Positions 9,969-19,073 of a DNA stretch of 59,978 nucleotides are shown here, in pieces. The number at the start of each line of letters is the position of its first letter. The stretch's first letter is position 1. The stretch is taken from positions 1 through 59,978 of the forward strand of contig CASEYP010000026.1 of the NCBI GenBank assembly GCA_949292185.1. The letters are read 5' to 3'. Under the pieces are notes generated by a model. That model saw nothing but the letters and a program-made list of their open reading frames with translations, ran no database searches and was not told where the DNA came from. The DNA is from an uncultured bacterium (GTDB taxonomy: Bacteria > Cyanobacteriota > Vampirovibrionia > Gastranaerophilales > Gastranaerophilaceae). The position numbers and the translations under genes were made by a program.

Positions 9969-11165
9969 ATGAAAAAAAAGATAATATTGGTAATTCTTAT
10001 AGTCATAATTGCAATAGCTGTAAGATTTATAGTTTCATCTGCAGGATCATATATAAAACAGCACTACGGAGCAAAAATTATTCCACCAAAAGTTGCAGTT
10101 GAAACAATAAAAGAAGATAATGTTACAGAAAGTTTTGATGCTCCTGGTCGTGTGGTTTCAAAATATCAAGTTAGCATAATGGCACGTATCTCAGGCTATT
10201 TACAAAAAAGTTACTTTAAAGAAGGTGATTATGTAAAAGCCGGAGAAACTCTATTTTTAATAGAACCGTTAGAATATCAAAATGCTTCAAATGTAGCAGG
10301 TGCAAATATTCAAAACATAAAAGCGCAACTTGAGTACGCTAATAAACAATTAGCGCGTGCAGCAGAACTTGTTAAACAAGATTATATTGCAAAATCAAGA
10401 TATGACGAGCTTTTATCTAATCGAGATGCTTTAAGGGCTCAGCTTAAAGCTGCACAGTCAAGTTACAATGATACAAACAGAAACTTAAGTTATACACGGG
10501 TAAAAGCCCCTGTTGACGGAAGAATTGGTATAATTGATGTTACTGTTGGAAACTATGTAACTCCATCATCAGGCTCACTTACAACAATAAACAGTACAAA
10601 CCCAATATATGTAACGTTTCCATTAACAGCCGAAGATTACGCTGAATTGTCATCAATTGATAAAGACGCAAATTCCAAAAGAAAAGTTGAATTATATTTT
10701 CAAAATGGTACAAAATATGATTTAAATGGTATTCAAGATTTCTTAGACAATAAAGTTGACCAATCAACAGGTACAGTAACCATGAGGGCAACATTTCAAA
10801 ACCCTGATAATAAGCTTTTACACGGGGAATTTGTTAATGTAAAATTATTCGCTAATAGCAAAATAAAAGTTCCGGTAGTACCACTTGTGGCAGTACAAGA
10901 AAACCAAGAGGGCAAGTACGTTTATGTAATTGACAATAATGGCTTGCCAAAATTAACATATATAAAAGTCCAAGGTCAAGATGGTGATAATTGGATTGTG
11001 AAAGAAGGTCTAAAAGCAGGAGATAAGGTTATTGTAGAAGGAATATTAAAAGTTGTTCCTGGATCTCCTGTTAATATTGTCTCAAAAGAAGAAATGGCCA
11101 AACTTGACGGTAAAGCTAAAGACAATAATTCAAACACTAAAAAATCAAAATCTAAGGAAAAATAA
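9969..11165 (+). CDS. RND efflux periplasmic adaptor (membrane fusion protein)
   Basis: The AcrA/MexA-type adaptor linking the inner-membrane RND pump to the TolC channel. There is one N-terminal membrane anchor (about residues 4-24), then the beta-barrel/lipoyl/hairpin arrangement: a lipoyl half ending in GRVVSKYQVSI, a coiled-coil hairpin with RAAELVKQDYIAKSRYDEL, and the second lipoyl half with YTRVKAPVDGRIG. The C-terminal tail is lysine-rich. The start follows AAGGAG by the usual spacing. The stop overlaps the pump start (TAATG), so the two are translationally coupled. Exported substrate cannot be read from sequence. Confidence 0.92.
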   Translation: MKKKIILVILIVIIAIAVRFIVSSAGSYIKQHYGAKIIPPKVAVETIKEDNVTESFDAPGRVVSKYQVSIMARISGYLQKSYFKEGDYVKAGETLFLIEPLEYQNASNVAGANIQNIKAQLEYANKQLARAAELVKQDYIAKSRYDELLSNRDALRAQLKAAQSSYNDTNRNLSYTRVKAPVDGRIGIIDVTVGNYVTPSSGSLTTINSTNPIYVTFPLTAEDYAELSSIDKDANSKRKVELYFQNGTKYDLNGIQDFLDNKVDQSTGTVTMRATFQNPDNKLLHGEFVNVKLFANSKIKVPVVPLVAVQENQEGKYVYVIDNNGLPKLTYIKVQGQDGDNWIVKEGLKAGDKVIVEGILKVVPGSPVNIVSKEEMAKLDGKAKDNNSNTKKSKSKEK

Positions 11166-14100
11166 TGTCAGAAGAAAAAAAGGGTAACATATTTATACAA
11201 AGACCAAAACTGGCAATTGTAATATCACTTGCAATATTACTTGCCGGTATTCTTATGATTAAGACATTACCTTTAGAAGAATATCCGTCAATTACACCAC
11301 CTCAGGTTGTAGTTACAGCGACTTATGCAGGTGCAAGTTCAGATGTTATCGAATCAACAATCGCAGCTCCTGTCGAAGCTCAATTGAATGGTGTTGAAGA
11401 TATGATTTATATGACATCAACTTCGCAAAACGGCAGTTATAAATTAACATTATTTTTCGAAGTTGGTTCAGACCCTGATATGGCGGTTGTAAATGTTCAA
11501 AACCAACTACAACTGGTAACCCCAAGATTGCCAGAAGAAGTGCGGCGATACGGCTTAACAGTAAAGAAATCAACCGGTGGTCCTGGTTTGATGATGATTT
11601 CTGTTAATTCACCACATAATTCTTATGATAAACTATTTATTTCAAATTACGCTGACATATTTATAAAAGATGAACTTGCACGTATTAAAGGTGTAGGTTC
11701 CGTTTCAGTATTCGCATCTTCAACATATTCTATGAGAATATGGCTTAATGCAGATAAAATGGCTAATTATGGCCTATCGGTAACAGACGTAACAAATGCA
11801 ATTCAAGCTCAAAACATTCAATCTCCAGCTGGGGATTTGGGTGTTGAACCTATGAAAAATAAGCAATTATTAAAACTTACCATGAGAACAAAAGGTCGTT
11901 TAAAAGATGTCAGTGAGTTTGAGAATATTGTTATTAAATCATTACCAAACGGTGCGCAAGTAAGATTAAAGGATATTGCAAGAATTGAGTTAGGTGCAGA
12001 AAATTATTCTAAATTTTCAAGAATAAGTGGTAAAACATCTGCTATTATTACTGTCAGCCAATTACCTGAAGCAAATGCTATTGATTTATCAAATAAAATA
12101 AGACAAAAAATGGAAGAATTAAGTAAATCCTTCCCAAAAGATATCGAATATAAAATTCAGCACGATGAAACAGAATTCGTTAGAGAATCAATTAATGAGG
12201 TTGTTAACGCAGTTGCTCTTGCGGTACTGTTAGTTTCTATTGTAACTTACGTGTTCTTAGGAACTGCCAGAGCTGCATTTATTCCATTCTGTGCTATTCC
12301 GGTTTCATTAATTGGTGTATTTATATTCATGAATTTGTTTGGTTTTTCAATAAACCTATTAATTTTATTTGGATTAGTACTGGCGGTAGGTCTGGTAGTT
12401 GATGATGCCATTGTTGTATTAGAAAATACTCAGCGTCATATTCAAGAAGGAAAAGATCCTAAAGAAGCCACAGAAATTACAATGAAAGAAGTTTTTGGTG
12501 CGGTTCTTGCAACATCTCTTGTGCTTATGGCGGTATTTGTTCCGGTATCTTTCATGGGTGGTATTACAGGTAGAATGTTTAAACAATTCGCTTTGTGTAT
12601 CGCATCATCTATCGGTTTATCAACAATGGTTGCTTTAACCCTAGCTCCTGCACTTTGCTCTATGATTTTAAAATCAGGTGAGGAAAAAGCCGATTTTAAA
12701 TTTATCCAAATTTTTGATGATTGGTTTAATAAGGTTAGAGATAAATATTTAGAAAACACAAGACATTTCGTTGATTCTTGGAAATTAACTTTTGGAGTTT
12801 TAGGTATTATATTTATTTTCACTATTGTAATGTTTATGATAATTCCAAAAGGGTTCTTACCTGAAGAAGATAGAGGTGCAATATTTACACAAATTCAGTT
12901 GCCGGATGGTTCTTCAGCTTCAAGAACTGATGAAGTTGCTAAGGATGTTGAAAATAAACTGTTACACACCCCTGGTATTGAAGATACAGTAACACTTGTT
13001 GGTATGAACGGTGAAAATACGGCATTTATTGTATCTGATTTTAAACCTTGGTCAAAAAGATGGCGCTCAGAAGAAAAACTTAGCGGAATAATGAAAAGTA
13101 TCAAAAAACAATTTGGTTCATATCCGCCAGCAACTGTAGCAACATTTTCACCACCAGCAATATCTGGTTTAGGTATGTTTGGAGGTTTTGAATACCAACT
13201 GTTAGATAAAGGTGATAGGTCAGCTTCTGAATTATATGACCAAGCTAAAAAACTTATTGCTGAGGCTTCTAAAAATCCTGATTTATCAATGATTTATACA
13301 TCATACAGTGCAAATTTACCTCAATTATTGGTTGATGTAGATGTTCAAAAAGCTATGGCTCAAGATGTTGATGTTTCAGAAATTTATAATGCTATCGGTG
13401 CATATTTTGCGACATCATACATAAATGACTTTAACAAATATGGACGTGTTTACCGTGTATATGTACAGGCTGACTCACAATTCAGAGAAAAAATTTCTGA
13501 TTTAGAGAAAGTTTATGTAAAAAATAAACTTGGTAAAATGGTACCATTAACATCTGTTATAAAAATTAAAAATATAGTAGGGCCATACACAAGAACAAGA
13601 TATAATATGTATCCTGCAATAACAATAAACGGTAACTCACGTGCTGGAGTAAGTTCCGGTAAAGCAATGGATATTATGGAACAAATATCAGATAAAGTGT
13701 TACCTGAAGATATGGGATTTGCATGGTCTGGGACATCATTACAAGAAAAGCAATCCAGTGGACAAATTGTTCCGATACTTATGATGTCATTAGTTTTCAT
13801 ATTCTTATTCTTGGTAGGTTTATATGAAAGCTGGCTTTTACCGATAAGTGTATTGTTAGTAACTCCTGTTGCGTTAGTTGGAGCTTTAGTATTCCAATAT
13901 GTTGCAGGATATGCTCTTGATATTTATTCTCAAATCGGATTAGTTATGTTGATTGGTTTGAGTACAAAGCAGGCTATTTTAATCATTGAATTTGCAAAAG
14001 ATGCTCATAAAGAAGGGTTATCTATAAAAGATGCGGCAATGCGAGCTGCGAAATTAAGATTTAGGGCGGTAATGATGACAAATATCGCATTTATCTTAGG

Positions 14101-14299
14101 TTTATTACCGTTGGTGTTTGCATCAGGTGCAGGTGCTTCTTCTCGACATTCTGTTGGTATGACTGTATTTGGCGGTATGATTGCAGTTGCGTTTATTGGA
14201 ACATTCCTTGTTCCTGCATTTTATGTTATGGTTGAAAACTTTAAAATCAATTTTGCAAAAAAAGTTAAGGAGTACAAGGAAAAAAAGAAAAATGCTTAA
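11165..14299 (+). CDS. RND efflux pump, HAE1 family permease (AcrB-like)
   Basis: A 1044-residue inner-membrane proton-driven exporter. Each half begins with a transmembrane helix followed by a large periplasmic porter domain. The conserved proton-relay aspartates are visible in GLVVDDAIVVLEN in helix 4, and HAE1 motifs such as PVSFMGGITGRMFKQF are intact. Length is normal for the drug/hydrophobe class, which favours that over heavy-metal pumps. It overlaps the adaptor upstream and the TolC-family gene downstream, giving a fully coupled three-gene export system. The need for an outer-membrane partner indicates a diderm envelope. Confidence 0.95.
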   Translation: MSEEKKGNIFIQRPKLAIVISLAILLAGILMIKTLPLEEYPSITPPQVVVTATYAGASSDVIESTIAAPVEAQLNGVEDMIYMTSTSQNGSYKLTLFFEVGSDPDMAVVNVQNQLQLVTPRLPEEVRRYGLTVKKSTGGPGLMMISVNSPHNSYDKLFISNYADIFIKDELARIKGVGSVSVFASSTYSMRIWLNADKMANYGLSVTDVTNAIQAQNIQSPAGDLGVEPMKNKQLLKLTMRTKGRLKDVSEFENIVIKSLPNGAQVRLKDIARIELGAENYSKFSRISGKTSAIITVSQLPEANAIDLSNKIRQKMEELSKSFPKDIEYKIQHDETEFVRESINEVVNAVALAVLLVSIVTYVFLGTARAAFIPFCAIPVSLIGVFIFMNLFGFSINLLILFGLVLAVGLVVDDAIVVLENTQRHIQEGKDPKEATEITMKEVFGAVLATSLVLMAVFVPVSFMGGITGRMFKQFALCIASSIGLSTMVALTLAPALCSMILKSGEEKADFKFIQIFDDWFNKVRDKYLENTRHFVDSWKLTFGVLGIIFIFTIVMFMIIPKGFLPEEDRGAIFTQIQLPDGSSASRTDEVAKDVENKLLHTPGIEDTVTLVGMNGENTAFIVSDFKPWSKRWRSEEKLSGIMKSIKKQFGSYPPATVATFSPPAISGLGMFGGFEYQLLDKGDRSASELYDQAKKLIAEASKNPDLSMIYTSYSANLPQLLVDVDVQKAMAQDVDVSEIYNAIGAYFATSYINDFNKYGRVYRVYVQADSQFREKISDLEKVYVKNKLGKMVPLTSVIKIKNIVGPYTRTRYNMYPAITINGNSRAGVSSGKAMDIMEQISDKVLPEDMGFAWSGTSLQEKQSSGQIVPILMMSLVFIFLFLVGLYESWLLPISVLLVTPVALVGALVFQYVAGYALDIYSQIGLVMLIGLSTKQAILIIEFAKDAHKEGLSIKDAAMRAAKLRFRAVMMTNIAFILGLLPLVFASGAGASSRHSVGMTVFGGMIAVAFIGTFLVPAFYVMVENFKINFAKKVKEYKEKKKNA

Positions 14300-15704
14300 G
14301 AAAATAGTATTAATAGCTTTTATAATATTTAATTTTACATCCTTATCTTTTGCAAAAGGACTTGGAAATAAGATTGATTCTACAGAATATCCAAAAGGTG
14401 ATGGTGTACTTCCTAGTGTTGAGGTTAACCCTGATTATGTAATTTCAGGTTCTGTCGAAAAAAATATCGATATGACACTTGATAATTGCTTAAAATTAGC
14501 TCTTGGAAATAATCCTCAAATAAATGCAGCTTTTCAAGATATTTTAGCTTCTGATGCAAGAGTCAGACAAGTTTGGTCAAATTATTTCCCAACTATCTCT
14601 TGGCAAACAGGATATACAAGATTAAAACAATTGCAATTATCAGATGCTTTAGGCAGACGTCTTGAATTTGATTATTATCTTTTAGGGCAAATTTCACTTC
14701 AAGAAATGCTATATGATTTTGGAGTTACTCAAAATCAAGCAACGATAAGAAAATTAGATTATGAAGGTTACAAAAAGACTTTTGAAGCAATTGTAAATAA
14801 CGTAATTTATGAGACAAAAGATGCATATTATAATGTATTATATGCCTACGAAGCAAAAAGAGTTGCTCAAGATACAGTTGATAAATTTCAGTTATTCTAT
14901 GATCAAGCAAAAGCGTTTTATCAAATAGGAATGAATCCGAAAGTTGATGTTACAATTGCTGAAGCGAATTTAAGTAATGCAAAATTAAGACTAATAGAAG
15001 CTGATAATGCGGTTAACTTAGCTATTGCAAAATTAAATAATGTTATGGGGGTTCCGTATATTACAAAATATGATATACAGGATAAACTTCAATACAAACC
15101 TGTAAATTTAACATTTGAACAAGCTATTGATATCGCAAGAGACTCAAGACCGGAATTAAAACTTGCAGAAATTAAAGTTGAAGGAACAAATCAGACTATT
15201 AAATTAACCAAAAAATCATTTTTGCCAACAATATCTGTAGAAGGTCAATATCAAAGAGGTGGTCGTTCTTGGAATTCCAATTACGGTTTTAACCTAGGTG
15301 CTTATTTAACATTTCCAACAATTAATGCAATGCTTATAAAAAATGAAATTAAGGAAGCAAGATATCTTTATGACAGAGAACTTGCAAATGCCAGAAATAC
15401 TCAAAATTCAATATATTTAGAAATTCAAAATGCGTATTTAAAATTAGATGAAAAAAGAAACCAATTGCCTGTTGCAATTCTTCAAGTAAAGCAGTCAAAA
15501 GAGAATTATGAATTGTCTTATGGCAGATATAGAGTAGGTGAAGCTAGCCCTACAGAATTAAAAGATGCCGAGCTTTTATATGAAGAAGCACAATTGACAT
15601 ATTATAATGCACTATATCAATATAATTCTGCAAAAGCCGAACTTGAAAAATCAATCGGTAAAAATATCCCTGATGATGCTGATTCTGTAGATCTTGTTCA
15701 ATAA
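14292..15704 (+). CDS. TolC-family outer membrane efflux channel
   Basis: A 470-residue outer membrane factor. The N-terminus is a signal peptide (MLKKIVLIAF, cleavage near SLSFA). Two homologous OEP halves follow, rich in long amphipathic helices (for example the stretch from IQNAYLKLDEKRNQL) with the beta segments between them. The start overlaps the pump gene by eight bases. In-frame codons further upstream exist but lie inside the pump gene, and only ATG 14292 gives a proper signal peptide. It completes the tripartite RND operon. Confidence 0.9.
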   Translation: MLKKIVLIAFIIFNFTSLSFAKGLGNKIDSTEYPKGDGVLPSVEVNPDYVISGSVEKNIDMTLDNCLKLALGNNPQINAAFQDILASDARVRQVWSNYFPTISWQTGYTRLKQLQLSDALGRRLEFDYYLLGQISLQEMLYDFGVTQNQATIRKLDYEGYKKTFEAIVNNVIYETKDAYYNVLYAYEAKRVAQDTVDKFQLFYDQAKAFYQIGMNPKVDVTIAEANLSNAKLRLIEADNAVNLAIAKLNNVMGVPYITKYDIQDKLQYKPVNLTFEQAIDIARDSRPELKLAEIKVEGTNQTIKLTKKSFLPTISVEGQYQRGGRSWNSNYGFNLGAYLTFPTINAMLIKNEIKEARYLYDRELANARNTQNSIYLEIQNAYLKLDEKRNQLPVAILQVKQSKENYELSYGRYRVGEASPTELKDAELLYEEAQLTYYNALYQYNSAKAELEKSIGKNIPDDADSVDLVQ

Positions 15705-15803
15705 TATTAACGATTGTTAACATTTATATTTTCAAAAAAGCAATTTTTCTCGAAATATTTACTTTATATATATGTAAGATATAAACGAGAGAGAGAAAAT
15801 AAA

Positions 15804-16052
15804 ATGTTAGCAACATCAGGTAAACCATTTGGAACAATGACAAGAAGATCTTCAAGACGCAATAGACAATCTATTGAAGACTTTAAATATTTGGAAAGTA
15901 AAGATAAAAGAATGAGATTTAATAATTCACAATATCCAATATATTATGTTTTTGATTGTATTGAAAATAGACCACTAAAAGTATTGGCAAAAGAATTTGT
16001 GAAAGATTCATTTTTTGAAGCCGTAAACTTCGTATCAAAAGTTGTTGGATAA
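15804..16052 (+). CDS. Small basic hypothetical protein
   Basis: An 82-residue protein with a strongly basic N-terminus (TMTRRSSRRNRQS) and a C-terminal half holding YYVFDCIENRPLKVLAKEFVKD. I do not recognise a family. It has a purine-rich GAGAGAG ribosome site seven bases before ATG and is followed by a strong hairpin terminator, so it looks like a real single-gene unit. No membrane segment or signal peptide is present. The basic head could bind nucleic acid, which is speculation. Confidence 0.65.
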   Translation: MLATSGKPFGTMTRRSSRRNRQSIEDFKYLESKDKRMRFNNSQYPIYYVFDCIENRPLKVLAKEFVKDSFFEAVNFVSKVVG

Positions 16053-16111
16053 ATCAATAGGATTAAAGAGAAAAGAAATTATAGGAAAAAGGATAGGAAA
16101 TAAACATATTT

Positions 16112-16137
16112 AAGCGGTCAGTTAAGACCGCTTTTTA
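16112..16137 (+). terminator. Rho-independent terminator after the small basic protein
   Basis: An eight-base-pair stem, AAGCGGTC with GACCGCTT, and a six-base loop are followed by a T run. It ends the plus-strand unit and lies between it and the convergent GH38 gene. Confidence 0.8.
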
Positions 16138-16158
16138 TTTTGCATATATAAAAATTTA

Positions 16159-18225
16159 CTAGAAAATTATTGTTTGTGGGTAAACTTCTTCAACATAGTT
16201 AGCCCAATCTTTAACATCGAAAAATCCTATATAAAACTCTGCTGTATTTTCACCAAGTTGTTGTAAACCTGGAACTTCAATAGGAGGTCCGGCAGGAGTT
16301 GAACGTGAAGGATTTTTAGGGTTAGATATTAAACCTGTACTTCTTAATAAAGTAATTGAAAGAGTATTTTTATAGACTTCATATTCAGTAAGTCCTTTTG
16401 TAATTACCCCCAATTTATTTGTCCAAACAAATCTTTGCATTGGCGCAAAATTAGTTTTTGCCTCTATACCCTTTGTTTGAGGTAAATTTTCTCTGATATC
16501 ATAATTAGGGTCAAATTTCCTTGTTATTAAAAGATTCATATCTTCTGATTGAACTTCTTTAACAGGATTATTAAAATTAAATCTAACTTGCCATAATTTA
16601 TTTGATAGTAAATTTAGCCATTTAATCTTAAAGTTTAATAATTTTGATTTTTTATTTAAAGAAACATCAACAGTGAAAAATGAAGTTAAAATTCTCAAAG
16701 TTACACGCAAAGGTCCATTGACAATAACTCTTGCAGATTTAATTTTTGCAACTTCATAAGTATCACCAACAACAGGCCCAAAGTTATAACTATCGCCTTT
16801 ATCTTTACATCTTACAAATTCAATAAAGTTTTTATAACATTTAGACTTATCGTATACATTCAATTTACCATCTTCAATTTCAAGTCTGATATTAGAATTA
16901 AAGATATTACTTGTATCAACCAAAATATCTGATGGAGAATTGTTTGCATTAAATTCCTTTAGCATTGTATATAATGTCGTATAATCTTCAGTTACAGGAA
17001 TTTTATTGGTATCATAAAGCAAAGATGATGGAAATCCTTTTCTCTGAGCTATTACTTGAGAATTCTCATCTACTGTAGGTCTTTCAACCTCTAATATTTT
17101 ATATTTGTCCAGATACTTGAAAGTCATAGTCAAGTTTTCAGGCTGATCTAAACGAATTTCCTCGATAATTGTTTCTGCAATTTGTAAAATCTTTTTATAT
17201 CGAACAATATTTTCTTCATGAACCATATCGGTAGAACAACCGCAAATACTGTCATGGGCCTGGTTTTGTAGAAGCAATTTATAAGCATATTCAATACTAT
17301 TATCATAATTGCTTCCGAAATTAAATTGTAATTTGTCCGCAATATCAAGCTTGTAAGAACATTCCGTATTCATCTGTTTTAATTTCATTCTAGATGAATA
17401 TGAACCAGGTAAAATGAAGGTTTTAGAATTATCTCTCAATTCATCATTATGCTTATGTTTAAATTTAACAGTATTAAAATACTCAAATGGAGAACCAATT
17501 CTAATTGTATAATCTGTCAAATGTTCATTTACAGCATCAATTTGCTCCAAAATATCATCAGGCACATCCAAATGATCTGCGCCAATAGGCAATAATAAAG
17601 TATCACCTGATTTTTCGGCAATTTTATCTAAATTAGATTTTAAAAATTCGGCTTTTTCTTCTACAGTTTTGTCAGAAGAAAATATATCCATGAAATAACC
17701 TCTAATAAGGTTTACCGTATTAACTTTATCCCATACAAATTCTGACGGGATATTATCACCACACCCACGCCAAACCATGGCTTTATCTATACCAAACTCT
17801 TTTAATATTGAAGGTACATTTTTGCTATGACCAAAAGTATCTGCTAAATATGCTATAAAATCTTCACAACCAAAATCTTTTGCTATTTTTAAACCAATTT
17901 CAAGATTTTTTCTAAAGCAAATACCATCTGTTAAAAATTCATCAACAAGGCAGTAAAAAGGTCCGATAAATAATTTTTTCTGACCAATAAACATTCTTAT
18001 TAAATCTTCTTTTTCAGGACGCATTTCAAGGTAATCTAACAACGCAGAAACTTGTCCATCAAAATAAAAAGATGGAATTTTGTCATCCAATAACATATCA
18101 AGAACATGGTCAAAGACTCTCAATAATCTGAGTCTGAATACTTCATATTCTCTATACCATTCTCTATCCCAGTGGGTATGTATATAAGCAATTACTTCTT
18201 TTTTCTTCTTCTTATTTTCAAACAT
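16159..18225 (-). CDS. Glycoside hydrolase family 38 (alpha-mannosidase-like)
   Basis: A 688-residue GH38-type enzyme, probably hydrolysing alpha-mannosides or mannosylglycerate-like substrates. The catalytic domain starts at about residue 10 with HTHWDREWY. The nucleophile region is LADTFGHS, the usual GH38 Asp, and a later metal-linked motif is QAHDSICGCSTD. It is shorter than classical bacterial GH38 enzymes of 850-1000 residues, mostly in the C-terminal beta domains. No signal peptide is seen, so it should be cytoplasmic and act on imported oligosaccharides. It stands alone with no transporter beside it, so the substrate is open. Confidence 0.85.
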   Translation of the reverse strand: MFENKKKKKEVIAYIHTHWDREWYREYEVFRLRLLRVFDHVLDMLLDDKIPSFYFDGQVSALLDYLEMRPEKEDLIRMFIGQKKLFIGPFYCLVDEFLTDGICFRKNLEIGLKIAKDFGCEDFIAYLADTFGHSKNVPSILKEFGIDKAMVWRGCGDNIPSEFVWDKVNTVNLIRGYFMDIFSSDKTVEEKAEFLKSNLDKIAEKSGDTLLLPIGADHLDVPDDILEQIDAVNEHLTDYTIRIGSPFEYFNTVKFKHKHNDELRDNSKTFILPGSYSSRMKLKQMNTECSYKLDIADKLQFNFGSNYDNSIEYAYKLLLQNQAHDSICGCSTDMVHEENIVRYKKILQIAETIIEEIRLDQPENLTMTFKYLDKYKILEVERPTVDENSQVIAQRKGFPSSLLYDTNKIPVTEDYTTLYTMLKEFNANNSPSDILVDTSNIFNSNIRLEIEDGKLNVYDKSKCYKNFIEFVRCKDKGDSYNFGPVVGDTYEVAKIKSARVIVNGPLRVTLRILTSFFTVDVSLNKKSKLLNFKIKWLNLLSNKLWQVRFNFNNPVKEVQSEDMNLLITRKFDPNYDIRENLPQTKGIEAKTNFAPMQRFVWTNKLGVITKGLTEYEVYKNTLSITLLRSTGLISNPKNPSRSTPAGPPIEVPGLQQLGENTAEFYIGFFDVKDWANYVEEVYPQTIIF

Positions 18226-18337
18226 AAATATATATTAGCATTTTAATAAAAAAAAATCTAATTGTTAAGATTAACCACAAGTTGAATGTAAATAACTTAA
18301 CTAACACATATTATTACGGTAAAGAAATGAGGTAAAA

Positions 18338-18988
18338 ATGAAGAAAATACTGGCAATTGGAATATTATTATGTGGATTTTACATGCTAAATAGTGATGGA
18401 GTCCATGCTTACACAATAAGACAATCGTCAAATTATCCAAATTACACAAGCACAACAGATAACGCATATAGCAATGATTTAACTCATATTGAAAAATCAT
18501 TATTTGGTAAAACTTACAGAAATGATGATATTAATACAAGATTAAATAGAATTGAGGAAAAATTATTTAACAAAAAATACTCAACAATGAATACCGCAAA
18601 CCGAATGAATAATATTTTAGCAAATTACAAAACTAAAACTAGCGGCACAACATATAATGATTTTATGAGTACGGCACCTACAAATAATTCCGGTAGTTAT
18701 TTTACGCGCACAGGAAACTTTACAACATACACGCCGCGCCAAAGATTATATAATAGATTTATAGGGCAGCCGACAGGATTTACTCCACCGATTATGAATT
18801 CCCCATTTCACAGAAATAGTTTTATCAGACCAGGATACAGATCCTACCATAGACCGCACTATAATCGCTATAGAAACAGCTACTATAGACCAAGAATAAA
18901 CAATACTTACGGGACAAGAACATATTACGGAACACCTAGTTACCTACAACCAACATCTGCCCGCGCAGGAATTACAATATTACCATAA
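18338..18988 (+). CDS. Exported protein with LFGK-type repeats and Tyr/Arg-rich tail
   Basis: A 216-residue protein with a signal peptide (MKKILAIGILLCGFYML, cleavage near GVHA). The mature part has two adjacent copies of a short motif, IEKSLFGKTYRNDD and IEEKLFNKKYST, separated by an RLNR linker. I recall this motif from exported proteins of cyanobacteria and relatives, without known function. A Thr/Asn-rich linker follows, then a tail from about residue 145 very rich in Tyr, Arg, Pro and Asn. The tail looks disordered or surface-binding and might contact wall polymers, which is inference. The start has a GAGG ribosome site. It is not obviously in an operon. Confidence 0.7.
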   Translation: MKKILAIGILLCGFYMLNSDGVHAYTIRQSSNYPNYTSTTDNAYSNDLTHIEKSLFGKTYRNDDINTRLNRIEEKLFNKKYSTMNTANRMNNILANYKTKTSGTTYNDFMSTAPTNNSGSYFTRTGNFTTYTPRQRLYNRFIGQPTGFTPPIMNSPFHRNSFIRPGYRSYHRPHYNRYRNSYYRPRINNTYGTRTYYGTPSYLQPTSARAGITILP

Positions 18989-19073
18989 TATAAAATTTAT
19001 ATTAAGGTTTAAACAAGTTTTCATTTTAATGATACTATATATATTGTAGTTAGATAAGGGAGAAGAATACAAT

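Noticed and set aside
10579..10794. Long open frames antisense to the RND adaptor and similar frames in other real genes
   Set aside because: They lie wholly inside well-supported genes on the other strand, have no ribosome site or family resemblance, and arise from codon bias.
15709..15724. Short palindrome TTAACGATTGTTAA after the TolC-family gene
   Set aside because: Too short and too AT-rich to call an operator or terminator. No T run follows and no regulator is adjacent.
19010..19073. Possible glmS ribozyme in front of glmS
   Set aside because: The gap is under 90 bases, AT-rich, and shows none of the conserved core of the ribozyme.
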